Shown here: in pieces, positions 18,233 to 27,742 of the stretch
How positions within the stretch are numbered: position 1 is the first letter of the stretch
Layout of the letters: each line of letters opens with the position of its first letter
Source of the DNA: Bradyrhizobium yuanmingense
GTDB lineage: Bacteria > Pseudomonadota > Alphaproteobacteria > Rhizobiales > Xanthobacteraceae
Reading direction: 5' to 3'
DNA: 37,101 nt
NCBI RefSeq assembly: GCF_900094575.1
Contig: NZ_FMAE01000017.1
Location: 1 to 37,101 of the forward strand
Position numbers and translations under genes: made by a program
Notes under the pieces: generated by a model
Databases searched by the model: none
The model's input: the letters and a program-made list of their open reading frames with translations, nothing else
Told to the model about the DNA's origin: nothing

Positions 18233-20973
18233 ATGGCAAGCGCTACAAAGTTTGGCACCGAGTTTCCCGTAAACACCACCACTGTCAGCTCTCAGTTCGA
18301 CGCCTCCATCACGGCATTAGACGACGGGCGCTTTGTGATGGTCTGGACCGACACAACTGGCGAAGACACATCAAGCGATGCCATACGAGCACAAATATTC
18401 AATGCAGACGGTAGCAAGTCGGGTTCTGAGTTCTTGGTCAATACCGGGACCGCGGATATCCAATATGACCCGGCAGTCACGGCGCTGAAAGATGGCCGCT
18501 TCGTAGTTGCTTGGAGCGATGGCAGTGGAAGCGACGGTGACACGTCTCTTCAAGCAATCCGCGCACAGGTATTCAACGCCGATGGTAGCAAATCGGGCGG
18601 CCAGTTTCTGGTCAACAGCACGACAACGGGGTATCAGCTCGACGAAGCTATCGCCGAGCTGAGCGACGGCCGATTCGTTATTACCTGGACTGACGGGAGT
18701 GCAACGGGTGGCGATACCTCGAGTTGGGCTGTCCGCGCTCAGGTATTCAACGCCGATGGTAGCAAGTCGGGAACAGCGTTCCTGGTCAATACTGCGACGA
18801 CAAGCTTTCAGTACAACCCAGCAGTTGGAGCGCTGAATGATGGCCGCTTTGTCATTGCGTGGACTGACGGGAGTGCAACGGGCGGCGATACGTCAGGCAC
18901 AGCCGTACGCGCGCAAGTGTTCAACGCAGACGGCAGCAAGTCCGGCAACGAATTTTTGGTCAATAGCACGACGACTGGTGACCAATCCGGGCCAGGCGGG
19001 GGAGGATCGGAGACAATCACCATAACAGCACTTGTTGACGGACGCTTCGTCGTCGCGTGGACCGATTACAGCCAAACGGGTAGCGACACCTCGTCGTCTG
19101 CCGTACGCGCTCAAGTCTTCAACATGGACGGAAGCAAGTTAGGAACCGAGTTTCTGGTCAACACCACGACAATCGGTTCGCAAAACAACGCTGCAATTAC
19201 CGCATTGATGGATGGAGGCTTCGTTGTAACGTGGACTGACTCTAGTCAAACTGATGGCGACACCTCTTCTACGGCCATTCGCGCCCAGGTGTTTAACGCG
19301 GACGGAAGCAAGTCGGGAACTGAGTTCCTAGTCAACAGCACGAGCCCCAACATTCAGCAGGACCCTGCCATCACAACGCTACGAGACGGACACTTCGTGG
19401 TGGGTTGGACGGACTGGAGTCAAACTGGCGGCGATGCGTCAGGCGCAGCCATTCGCGCACAGATATTTGAGATAACATCAGCTAATCGTCTGCCCGTCGT
19501 TTCAGATACGATAACCTCGAGTAAATCCGAGGACGATCCAGCGTACACCTGGACTTGTTGCTATTCGCCTCCGATCCCGACAACGATGTTCTTCACGTGG
19601 CGAACGTTACAGGTCTCGCGACCGGCGTGACGCTGGACGGCGACACGCTGCACGTGGATCCGAATACCTACAATTCGCTCGCGGTCGGCGAGCACGCCAC
19701 GATCAACATCAACTATATTGTCACCGATGGAAACGGCGGCTCTGCTCCTCAGACAGCAGTAATCGCAATCAACGGCGTGAATGATGCCCCCGTCACCCTC
19801 ACGACGCTTGCTTCGGCGCCGCTTGGTTCTGCTATCGAAGGGCAAGCGTATTACGACCCTGACATCAACAACACCCTACAAATCACAAACTTATCGTTCA
19901 AAAAGCAGACCGTTGTTGGTGATCCAGGCGATTCCCTTCTGATCCAAGGAAACTATGGAACATTTTTGCTGAACTCGGATGGAAGTTATACATATTGGAC
20001 CGATCCTCACGCATCTATCCAAGCCCAGGTAAGTGACAGCTTTAGTTGGACCGTCACGGACGGATACAGCACCGCGCAATCGACCCTGATAATAAATGTC
20101 ACGCCCTCCGCCGTGCAGTTCACGTCAGTGCCGGTTGGCAATCCGATAGATTCGACCCAAATCTCGCAAGGTAATCTTACGCACGAAACTCACAAGGGGC
20201 ACTTGAGTTGGGCCTACGATTTCTTGGCTCCCAAAAACACCGACGTGTCAGCCGTAGCAGATGGCACCGTAGTGTTTGTCCAAGATGACCTGTCCGAAAC
20301 TGCGGGAGCGTACTGGTCTGGTTACGGGAATATCGTCACGATCGCGAGTTACGTCGACGGGCAGATTTTCTACACTACGTATGCTCACCTCGCGACCGGT
20401 TCAGCTGGGGCCCTCGCCGTAGGAGACGTCGTGACCGAAGGTCAAGTGATAGCCAAAACGGGCGACACCGGAACCTTATACAAGGGAGGTCTTCACCCTC
20501 ACCTACACATTCAGTTCGGAACTGAGCTCTATTCGGGCACTTTGAACAACACAACTAACGAAAAAGGCCTCATTGCGGATGGCCTAAATGATCAGGTTTG
20601 GCCGGCATACTTTGAACAATTGGATATCAACTTCAATTTCAACGGAAACGACGCCATCAAGGAGTATAGAGGCACGCCTGGCCGAGATGTGTTTACGGCC
20701 AATAACAAGGGCGACACGGTCCATGGTTACGGCGGCGATGATCTCTTGATAGCAGGAGCCGGTGCCGACAGATTTGTTTTCAACAAATATTCAACGGGCG
20801 ACACGACGATCGAGAATTTCGAGGCGGGAAAAGACCATATCGTACTGCAAGATAATATCCGAGTGGCCGACCTAACCACAACGTCAGCCGGCACCGTAAT
20901 AGATTTGAGTAGCGGGGGGACGATCCTGCTTGACCACGTCACTAACTATGCCCATTGGCACCTACTGTTCTGA
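18233..20973 (+). pseudogene. RTX-type secreted protein with repeats, cadherin-like domain and M23 peptidase; one frameshift
   Basis: The ATG at 18233 follows GGAGGG. Residues 1-420 are seven repeats of about 47-60 residues around DGRFVVAWTD, AIRAQVFNADGSKSG and TEFLVN. Near 19547 the frame breaks (SEDDPAYTWTCC), and the neighbouring frame resumes with LLLFASDPDNDVLHVANVTG, a VCBS/cadherin-like domain ending AINGVNDAPV. Losing one base from an expected GTG would explain it. An M23 (LytM) peptidase domain follows: zinc ligands in ETHKGHLSWAYDF and HPHLHIQFG, with VADGTVVF, YTTYAHL and IAKTGDTG between. A C-terminal RTX calcium-binding motif (GTPGRDVF, GYGGDDLLIAGAGADRFVF) suits type I secretion. 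Joined, it spans about 913 residues. As written, the repeats and the peptidase are separate products. Confidence 0.85.
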
Positions 20974-21582
20974 TTGATATTTCCCATATCTCCAAACGCT
21001 AGGTCCCTTTTTTAGGACGAGCTCAGTGCCCTCACGAGCAAGCGTTAGTGAAAAGTACCAAGGACTTCCTATGCCAACGTCTTCTCGCAGTAGGAGGCCG
21101 TTTGTGGGGACCGCAGTTTCGTTGTCCATGGCATGCCCCTCAATTTCCTTCGATGAAGCGAAAACAACTGCCCATGTTCCTGTTGTATTATCTGCCCAAT
21201 GATGCGTTCCTATCGCTTCAAAATCTGAACTCTCACCCAAGTCGTAGATATCGGTAAGGCCGTTTGAAGCTTCACGAAAAGTGCCGTCGCTCCTAAATTC
21301 GAGGGTATGGACCTCAGTTTCGCTTGGGCTATCTGCCTGCAACCAGGTGCCGAGTAGTCGATTGGAAATCTCTGTAGTGGGGGAGCCGGCGGAGTAGGCA
21401 TTTCTCGCCGTTGCCGCTCCCACATTCGCTTTCGCAGGCACCACCTCTGTAGAAACATCAGTCTGATTTTGCACCGAAGTATCGGGACCGCGCATTAGAA
21501 CTCCAGCGCTCACGGCGACCGCGCAAATTATCAAAACGATCCCCATCAGGACTATGGTAATGACCACCGTAAACGGTCTCAT
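20962..21582 (-). CDS. Membrane-anchored lipocalin-like protein
   Basis: The start is at 21582 (MRPFTVVITIVLMGIVLIIC), where an AGGA site and a membrane segment agree; the frame is open further upstream, but the extra leader is basic and unlikely. The product has 206 residues: an N-terminal anchor, a Thr/Val-rich linker of about 50 residues, then a beta-rich domain beginning RLLGTWLQADSPSETEVHTL and EFRSDGTFREASN, the LxGTW...F..DGTF pattern of lipocalin-like proteins. It would face the periplasm. Its 3' end overlaps that of the convergent RTX gene by 12 bases. Ligand and role are unknown. Confidence 0.7.
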   Translation of the reverse strand: MRPFTVVITIVLMGIVLIICAVAVSAGVLMRGPDTSVQNQTDVSTEVVPAKANVGAATARNAYSAGSPTTEISNRLLGTWLQADSPSETEVHTLEFRSDGTFREASNGLTDIYDLGESSDFEAIGTHHWADNTTGTWAVVFASSKEIEGHAMDNETAVPTNGLLLREDVGIGSPWYFSLTLAREGTELVLKKGPSVWRYGKYQSEQ

Positions 21583-21926
21583 CGTTGCAATCCTAGCACG
21601 AGGTTCGGATTTAGGTTGACGCTCGTGTGGGGATAAGAACCTGCGCAGATGCGACGAGCGCTCGTGACGAGCCTCAATTTTGCTTTCCCAACTTGCTGCG
21701 CCGGAGATCAGACCAGTTATCACAATAGTCCGACGTCGATCGGTTCGGCCACGATTTATTATCGTAAGAGCTCGGCAACTAGGTCTGCGAGCGCTCAACG
21801 GACAGGCCCCCAAGGGGGGATCGCCGAGTCAGCGACCTTGTGTTGGGAACGGCATCGATGGCCGTCAATTTCCTTCGTACGAACGCATTGCCGCCTTCGC
21901 GCTACCGCTGTCGAGCATACGGCCCG
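21583..21926. other. No gene recognised
   Basis: Short frames on both strands lack recognisable domains. The region should hold the promoter of the minus-strand lipocalin-like gene and the 3' end of the broken receiver-like gene. Confidence 0.4.
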
Positions 21927-22828
21927 CTACTGTGCAGCGGCGCTCTTCGATTTCGGAGGGACCAATCGGTCCCATCGAAATTCCTCTAAGGCGCTCACGA
22001 CGGACTGAAGCAAAACGTCGGGTCGATTGGTAACAATGCGCCCGCACCGGCTTGTTGCGATACCGCCGCTCGAGGCAGTGGAGAAAATGATGCGGGGGAG
22101 CTGCGTATCGCCGAAACTCTTCGGAAACTCCTGGGCGAATTTCTCTGCCATTGAGAAGCCCGCTGGTGGGCTCTCTTGGGTCTGCGCATTGAAGCGCCCT
22201 AAATCCTCTGCAAACTTCTGACTCAGCTATTCGTTCGGGAAGGCAAAATAGAACGCGCCGCATCGATCTAACGGAACGCTCGTGTCATGGTCCCGGATAA
22301 GGTTGCTGATAACAAGATCAAAATCACTTCTGTGTTGAGGGCGATCTGTAAGTCTATGCCCATATCTCGGAGAGTACCTTCTTCGAGCCGATTGTTTGAC
22401 GGCCTGCCGTCCACCCAAAGCACCCGAGCCCCCGCTAGTGCTGGATATACGCGTTCGGCACGAACGAGCGCTCCATTCGCGAAGCGGAGATAAAACTCTC
22501 GATGAACCTGCAAGCCTTGGCCCTGCAATCCTCTCTGTTTGTCGAGCTCCGCTAACTTTTCCGCTGCGGCAGCTCGGTCAAATTTCCACCCGCCGGCGAG
22601 CTCTCCATGGGTGATGCTGTTGAGCCATGTAGCAAAGAATGGCCAATTCCAGACGATCAGGATGAGGATAGCGATGGGCACGATCGCCTTAAGCAGCTCA
22701 GCAATACTCGAGAGCGCGGCGGGGATGTCTACCCCCTCCGGCTCTGAATTGGACGCCTTTGCGGGCTGTACAAATACGTCGACGCGACGCTGAGGTAGCG
22801 CCCCACTCTCTGGCTCACCCATGCTCAT
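21927..22828 (-). pseudogene. Membrane-anchored receiver-like protein, broken
   Basis: The start at 22828 (MSMGEPESGALP) follows AGGGGGG. Residues about 45-80 hold one membrane segment (AIVPIAILILIVWNWPFF). A helical linker rich in AAAEKLAELDKQRG follows, then a CheY-like start: ARVLWVDGRPSNNRLEEGTL and RDMGIDLQIALNTE. Near 22330 a small deletion shifts the frame; the next frame gives SDFDLVISNLIRDHD, the receiver strand that normally ends in the phospho-acceptor Asp (here Asn). An in-frame TAG follows at about 22230, then FAEDLGRFNAQTQ and DTQLPRIIFSTASSGGIA. Two lesions, and apparently loss of the acceptor Asp, make it non-functional as a phospho-receiver. Confidence 0.7.
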
Positions 22829-23036
22829 GCAAGCCCCCCTAAAAAGCAAAAATCGTAAATACAACCTAAGGGGATGGGCGCGAGCGTATACCAGGGAGGC
22901 AGCTTCTGTCCATCAGGTGTATTCCCGCTGCCGCCAACGAGGCTAGCGTTTCCAACCCGGCTATTATGGATCGAATAGGAGTAGACTCGCGCCGTTGGCG
23001 ACCGATAATTGGGAGGGTGTTCATGCCTACCTCCGC

Positions 23037-23708
23037 CTACGGCGCAGAGATCAGCCCACTAGCTGTAGCAACTATCCAACGATTGCCCCAGCGCACGATG
23101 ATGGAGTCGATGCGCCCGATGCCGGGGACCACGTCTCCGCGTGCTGCCATTCGGATCCCATCGGGCCCTTCAAGCACCGCCGTTCCGCCGCGCACGTCGA
23201 GGACTGCCCAACCTGCAATGGTCGTTGGTCTCGTCTCGGGACCGACAGGAGCCGCCCCGCAGGCTGGATCGAGCCCGTCACAGACACGTCCGCGTCGCCG
23301 AGCCAAAGAAGCTGGGTTCGAAGCTTCCGCCGATTGCGCCCCACTCGACGGTTTGACCAGAGGCTTTGGCGCAACGCTCGCGATGACTGTGGAGGGTTGT
23401 CCCAAAGCAGGCGCTGTTCGCGAACCCGATGCCTTTCGGACACTTTCGGTTTTACCGCCTGCCCTTGTGTCCGGTATGCGGCGTGAAGCCGCTTCTACCT
23501 GAGCAGTCGGGTCGAGAGCCGAGGTAGCTGCAGGACCGTACCAAGCGCCAGCCCAACCCAACCCAAAGCCCACACCCAAAGCGGCCGCGACGAGCCAAAT
23601 AGTGAGTTTTGGAGGCCGGCCCGGCGCCAATAGCGCCAAGATCCTCATCTCGATTGGAAGTCGGGAAATCCGACTGATCGCGAACGATGGGCCATGTGAC
23701 CTCGCCAC
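23037..23708 (-). CDS. Membrane-anchored protein with GspC/PilP-like C-terminal domain
   Basis: The open frame runs 223 codons from a GTG at 23708; an internal Met at 23648 (MRILALLAPGRPPKLTIWLV) precedes the membrane segment TIWLVAAALGVGFGLGWAGA. A Pro/Ala/Ser-rich linker of about 80 residues follows, then a compact beta domain: TIAGWAVLDVRGGTAVLEGP, GIRMAARGDVVPGIGRIDSI and WIVATASGLI. This strand pattern (rGD.VpG.G.v..I) is that of periplasmic HR/PilP-type domains. The alternative frame upstream of the membrane segment (GEVTWPIVRDQSDFPTSNRD) looks more protein-like than the annotated N-terminus, so a frameshift near 23620 is possible. No secretion or pilus genes are nearby. Confidence 0.65.
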   Translation of the reverse strand: MARSHGPSFAISRISRLPIEMRILALLAPGRPPKLTIWLVAAALGVGFGLGWAGAWYGPAATSALDPTAQVEAASRRIPDTRAGGKTESVRKASGSRTAPALGQPSTVIASVAPKPLVKPSSGAQSAEASNPASLARRRGRVCDGLDPACGAAPVGPETRPTTIAGWAVLDVRGGTAVLEGPDGIRMAARGDVVPGIGRIDSIIVRWGNRWIVATASGLISAP

Positions 23709-24392
23709 TACCGCGATCTGGGGCGATCACGATCCTTTCCAAGGTATTCGCATGGTGCAATTGCATGCTCGGATCCCTTGCGATTGATCGTGCCGGGAAC
23801 TAAACCAACGCCTAACAGCCGCCGGTGCACTCGGCTAAAAAGAGCACTGGATCCCGAAGGGGCTGCCAAGTGATGAAGAGCGCCACCCCTGCTGAGCAGC
23901 CGTCGCGCGAGGACTACCAGCTTGAGAGATCGCAGCGCGGCGCGAGTGCCACGGTAGCAGGCCTGCAACTTTGGCGAATAGGCTCAAACTTTGGAAGCGA
24001 AACAAAACCGAAAGACCAAACGAAATTTGCGCACTCTGAACAATGGTGTTGCACCTTTGCGTGCCCCCTGTTAATGGCATCGTCATTTATCGGTTGTATG
24101 TTCCGATCCTGGATTGCATATTTTTCCCGTTGACGACCGCCTATTGTTTTCAACAATCATGGTTTGGGCAGTAATGAATAATCGAGGTCGGGTTTGCAAT
24201 TATTCGACTATTCTAGGCGAACGGGTCGAGGGACTGGTCGCACTGTTTCGAGAACTGCAGACCCTCCGGCGTCGCCTGCAAGCCGCACAGGCGAGAAGCA
24301 TTGCCAAGATTAACCGTATCCCCAAGGCCAGCCGTAGAAGGAGAGTTCTTCGGCGGAGCTAGCTGCCGCGAGTTCGTAGAGCCGTCAGTGCA
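23709..24392. other. No gene firmly recognised
   Basis: Minus-strand frame text at 23650-23766 may be the original N-terminus of the GspC/PilP-like gene. A plus-strand frame ending at 24362 has a basic helical tail (VEGLVALFRELQTLRRRLQA) that could be a small protein starting at 24174, but the start has no ribosome site. Nothing else is recognisable. Confidence 0.35.
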
Positions 24393-24635
24393 ATGATCGA
24401 ACTTGCCACTTCCGCTTTCTAGGAAGCTCGCGCCAGGATCGCTCTACCAGACTTCATCGTCGAGTACCCGCGCAGCACCGAAGCATTGGAGCAACAGTCG
24501 CACAGCTCTTTGGACCGGTGCACGATCGTCAATTTGCGTCGCGTGCGCGATTCAGGCCTGCTCTCTCGTAACGAACCGGACAAATATAGCGCGGCGGCGA
24601 GAGTGCTCGCGGTCCTCATCGGATGCTTACTATGA
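24393..24635 (+). pseudogene. Small hypothetical gene with in-frame stop, upstream of the HEPN-like gene
   Basis: From the ATG at 24393 the frame reads MIELATSAF, then TAG (24420-24422), then continues ARIALPDFIVEYPRSTEALE, LDRCTIVNLRRVRDSGLLSR and NEPDKYSAAARVLAVLIGC to a TGA at 24633-24635. That stop overlaps the ATG of the next gene (ATGA), the mark of an old two-gene unit. A single base change gave the amber codon, so only about 70 residues downstream could be made, from a weak start. I recognise no family; partner genes of HEPN proteins are commonly antitoxins or nucleotidyltransferases, but no such motif is visible. Confidence 0.5.
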
Positions 24636-25063
24636 CAGAAAACGCCGGGATTCATATCGACAAGCTGATCTATGCGATTGCCTTGCTAGACGGCGCCAAA
24701 CGCATTCATTCATCTGCACCTGGTGCAGACATTTCCCGAATAGGGATTCCCTTCTACCTTCTCATCGGCTTCAGCATAGAGAACGGTTTGAAAGCTTTGC
24801 TGCAATTTCACGGGCAACATCAACGTGAACTGCAGCGGTCCCATGACCTTGCGGATTTGTTAGCAAAGACTGATGGACTCCGTGAGCGCCTTTGGCCTGG
24901 CACTGTAAAAGACGTGGAACACCTCAGCCGTTATCACAAGGAGTATTGGTTCAGATACCCCGAACGCGCCGCTACTGCCGACGTCTATAAAGCCGAAAGT
25001 GCCTGTATGATGGCCGACCACCTCCTGGTCCAGGTCGCGCATCTAATTGGTTATAGGGGATGA
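24632..25063 (+). CDS. HEPN-like domain protein
   Basis: The 143-residue all-helical product starts at ATG 24632 by coupling to the upstream stop (the frame also opens at 24623). Helix 2 has FYLLIGFSIENGLKALLQFH, the N/E-x3-K-A-L pattern by which HEPN proteins are recognised, and then LQRSHDLADLLAKTDGL, the H-D/N-L-x-x-L segment at the start of helix 3. The catalytic R-x4-6-H of HEPN RNases is not clear; the RSHDL tract is only a candidate. It may be a toxin-like, ribonuclease or non-catalytic member. Confidence in the fold is moderate and in any activity low. Confidence 0.6.
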   Translation: MTENAGIHIDKLIYAIALLDGAKRIHSSAPGADISRIGIPFYLLIGFSIENGLKALLQFHGQHQRELQRSHDLADLLAKTDGLRERLWPGTVKDVEHLSRYHKEYWFRYPERAATADVYKAESACMMADHLLVQVAHLIGYRG

Positions 25064-26362
25064 CCGTAGGTAATCACCTTACCCAAACGTGCAGGACTGC
25101 AGATCGCCATGAAATCACCATCGGCCCCTTTGGCCACGTGCCCACGGCCGTAAGCAGCATGATTGAGGACGAAATTACTCTCATCTTGACCGATGGCGAC
25201 GACAAATTTGGAGGAGATGGTGCGCGGTTCACTCGGGCAACAGGCCGGCCGATATGGCGCAATCTGAACGAGATCCCGCAGTGATAGTGGGGAGCGCCCC
25301 ACTACGTCTTGGCTGACGTGCGGAATTTTCCGCATTCTCCGCGGCCACAGCTAAAGATCGAGATAACTCACGTGCGCCTCCCCGGCCGTCACTTGGAGGT
25401 GAACGCCGACGACGCTCGCAATGGCAATGGAGATTTCCTCATCCATCTGCTCAACTATGATGGCGACCGACTTGTCGATTTCGATCTCGGCAATAGGTCG
25501 AATTGTAACATCCTGTTCATTCGCCATCACGACACGGCCTCCATTTGTGATTGGTTCGGCTGGGGGTGGAGCGGCGAGACCCTATCCGTAAAATCCAATC
25601 AAAAGACGGATAGCAAAGAACGCCCCCGCGGCTACCGCTGCCGTCATGGCTATCGCGAAAGCTATTCTAGCGGCTTGGATGGCGGCCCCCTTGGCGTTGA
25701 TCTTGTCGTCGGCAATCTTGGTAGGCAGATTGGCGTCATGTTGCTGCAGCGCCGCCCTGATTAGAGCGACAGTCTTCTGGCGTCACCCTGTGACACACTC
25801 AGCGCTGTCGCAAAGAGCATTCGAATCGTTAGCCTATGAATACAAGCTTCGTTCCGATGTTGTCATCCACATACGTCCCCTGAAGTCTTGACGTGATTCT
25901 GTTCCCTTACGAGTGACGGTCGCGAGAAGAGGCATTATTGCCGAAGGCGAGCTGCGACACACCTACCAGGATAGTGGGGGTCCTATGAAGATTACCGGCC
26001 TTGCTGTGGCAATACGCTCCGGCGCAGCCCTGCCTTTTGACAAACTGAAGGAACACACTGGCAGAGCAATTTGCCTTTACACGATCCTCTTTACACACGT
26101 CTCCACCTCGGCCACTTACAGCGCTTTCTGCGGCGCGGTCACAGGCCCGCCATGGTCGTTGCACTACTGCCGCCATCTCCATAGTTGAGGCCAACGGTGC
26201 CGTTCAAGGCCCGGCAACTTACGCGTTCAACCGCCAAACTGCGATCGGCCACAACGGTAGTTGTCCGGGATTCCCTCAACCTGAGGACAGCTCTAACATA
26301 GCTATCGTGTTGAATTTCGGAACCATTTGGGAAGCGCAAACAAGAAAAAAGGAGAATGACAG
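25064..26362. other. Long gene-poor stretch
   Basis: Several frames overlap here (25060-25284 and 25309-25764 plus, 25051-25335 minus) without recognisable domains. One minus-strand frame at 25582-25782 looks real and is listed separately. A plus-strand frame ending at 26366 (AISIVEANGAVQGPATYAFN, then SNIAIVLNFGTIWEAQ) overlaps the PilZ start by ATGA and may be the tail of a decayed upstream gene. No RNA gene was seen. Confidence 0.35.
25582..25782 (-). pseudogene. Small C-terminally membrane-anchored protein, start lost
   Basis: The minus strand is open from 25782 to the TAG at 25582-25584 and reads KTVALIRAALQQHDANLPTK, IADDKINAKGAAIQAARIAF and then AIAMTAAVAAGAFFAIRLLI, ending GFYG. The last part is a clear membrane segment; the first is a soluble helix. 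No ATG or GTG lies in the frame. A GTG (GTG-ACG-CCA) just upstream is in another frame, so a small indel near 25775 probably removed the start. It is a tail-anchored-style small protein of unknown role. Confidence 0.4.
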
Positions 26363-26749
26363 ATGAGCCTGGAGCGCCAGTACCGAGAGTTAGAGGATTT
26401 GCGAGAAAAGGTCCGTCAATGGGAACGGAAGAACTCGTGCCGGCGGTCGCTCGAAAGGCAGTCGGTGTGGCAAGAGGTTCTTCTCTCAATTCCGGGACAC
26501 ATCACCTCCGAGCCATGCCTGGTGCGTGATCTCTCCAATAGAGGTGCTGGCATTCAGCTTAATGGACTCACGCTTCTGCCGACCGAGTTTTCGCTTTCTT
26601 TCGATGGGTTTCGCACCACCTCTCCTTGTCGCCTCATCTGGCGACAAGGAGACTTCATCGGGGTGGCTTTCCACGACACGGGCCGTTACTCAGCCGTCGT
26701 TGAGACAAATACGAGGCCTGTTTTGCCGCACAATAGCACAAGGAGTTGA
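26363..26749 (+). CDS. PilZ-domain protein (c-di-GMP binding)
   Basis: The 128-residue product starts after AAGGAG. An N-terminal helix (QYRELEDLREKVRQWERK) precedes a PilZ domain with both diagnostic motifs: RSLER (RxxxR) near residue 30 and DLSNRGAGI (D/NxSxxG), followed by LTLLPTEFSLSFDGF and CRLIWRQGDFIGVAFHD. Proteins of this single-domain type bind cyclic di-GMP and relay it to motility, exopolysaccharide or other outputs. No diguanylate cyclase or phosphodiesterase gene is in the window. A 3'-terminal Thr/Arg tail (NTRPVLPHNSTRS) may be an extension. The call is firm; the output target is unknown. Confidence 0.88.
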   Translation: MSLERQYRELEDLREKVRQWERKNSCRRSLERQSVWQEVLLSIPGHITSEPCLVRDLSNRGAGIQLNGLTLLPTEFSLSFDGFRTTSPCRLIWRQGDFIGVAFHDTGRYSAVVETNTRPVLPHNSTRS

Positions 26750-26844
26750 AACTCACACGGACAACCTCGCGCACTAGCACCTTGTGTCAGCTCCCCGCAC
26801 CGAGAAAATGAGTAGTTGCTAAATCGCGTAAATTGAGATGAAGA

Positions 26845-26878
26845 CGGCCCCTGGCTGGAGGCAAAGCCCCAGAGGCCG
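26845..26878 (+). promoter_or_regulatory. Hairpin overlapping the ribosome binding site of the next small gene
   Basis: CGGCCCCTGG at 26845-26854 pairs with CCAGAGGCCG at 26869-26878 (nine of ten bases), with a nested GGC/GCC stem around AAA between them. The right arm holds the AGAGG ribosome site of the gene whose ATG lies at 26882, three bases past the stem. When folded, the mRNA would hide that site, so translation of the small protein may be structure-controlled. Confidence 0.5.
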
Positions 26879-26881
26879 GCT

Positions 26882-27100
26882 ATGCCAAAGACTATTCGTG
26901 AACAGCTCGACGAAGTGGAGCGAGAGGTCACACTTTACAATGAATTCGACGAGGCTGAGAAAGCTCGCTTCAAACTTGAGTGTTTCCTTTGGACAGCGGA
27001 AGAACGCATCGAATGGCAGGAGACGCAGCGTTCGATAGCCGAGCACCTCAGGGAGCTCCACGACAAGCGCACGGCTCTGCTTGACGAGCTTGAAGGATGA
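26882..27100 (+). CDS. Small coiled-coil protein
   Basis: The 72-residue product starts right after an AGAGG site in a hairpin and is entirely charged helix: REQLDEVEREVTLYNEFDEA, ECFLWTAEERIEWQETQRSI and HLRELHDKRTALLDELEG, with heptad-like leucines. It has one Cys and no membrane segment. Its small size, acidic ends and structured leader suggest a regulated small protein, but I recognise no family. It lies 133 bases after the PilZ gene and could share its transcript. Confidence 0.6.
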   Translation: MPKTIREQLDEVEREVTLYNEFDEAEKARFKLECFLWTAEERIEWQETQRSIAEHLRELHDKRTALLDELEG

Positions 27101-27513
27101 CTTCGTAACCGACGCACAGATCGAACGTGCGCGACGTTGCTTGGTCTCAAACGAGACTGCCGAAACCGAGCGACCGCGCGCTTATACCGATTGAAGTGGT
27201 ATCGGCGTACGTCTCGCGGAGGCTGGTAACGAAGCCACGAGCCGGAGGACAACTTGGCTCGGCGTACTGCGGATGATACCCGGAATGCTTCTCTTCTCAA
27301 GCACGAGCCGCTCGCTTCGGCACGCGGTCAGATTACGCTAATGAGGCGCACTGTGCAGGGATACCTTACGACGTTACGATGGAAGAGTTCCAGGCGCTGT
27401 TATAGCCGAATTGCCACACGTACAAACGTTCCGCGCGCCTGCACTTACTTTGGCGCTGCCTTAGACGAACATTGGACTACAATGACGGCTTCCCTTGGAA
27501 TGGGACGGTCATA
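27101..27513. other. No gene recognised
   Basis: Only short frames without domains are seen. Possible upstream codons of the next gene (from 27472) lack a ribosome site. Confidence 0.4.
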
Positions 27514-27717
27514 ATGCGGTACAGAGTGTTCGTGGTGGACAGCAGCCGGCGAGTGATCTGCGCCGCGAAGCTCGACTGCATCGACGAGCGGGCTGCGAGA
27601 TGTCGAGCCGAGCAAATGTGTGGGGAGCACGACGTTGAGGTTTGGGAAGGGGATCGGCTTGTCGCTGTCTTTCGAAGCGCAACGTCGAATGAAAATCAAA
27701 GCGACCGCTTATCCTGA
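27514..27717 (+). CDS. Small hypothetical protein of a rhizobial type
   Basis: From ATG 27514 the product has 67 residues: MRYRVFVVDSSRRVICAAKL, DCIDERAARCRAEQMCGEHD and VEVWEGDRLVAVFRSAT. The layout (beta strand, D-C...D-E-A-A helix, D-V-E-V-W-x-x-D-R-L-V-A strand) matches a group of short conserved proteins common in rhizobia, from memory only. It is soluble with three Cys and has no signal peptide. It converges on the zinc-ribbon gene, 25 bases away. The function is unknown. Confidence 0.65.
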   Translation: MRYRVFVVDSSRRVICAAKLDCIDERAARCRAEQMCGEHDVEVWEGDRLVAVFRSATSNENQSDRLS

Positions 27718-27742
27718 TTAGAGGGCCAGCCTCGCCGCCGAA

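Noticed and set aside
26783..26800. GTCAGCT start of a second tts box
   Set aside because: The TCGAAAGC half is absent.
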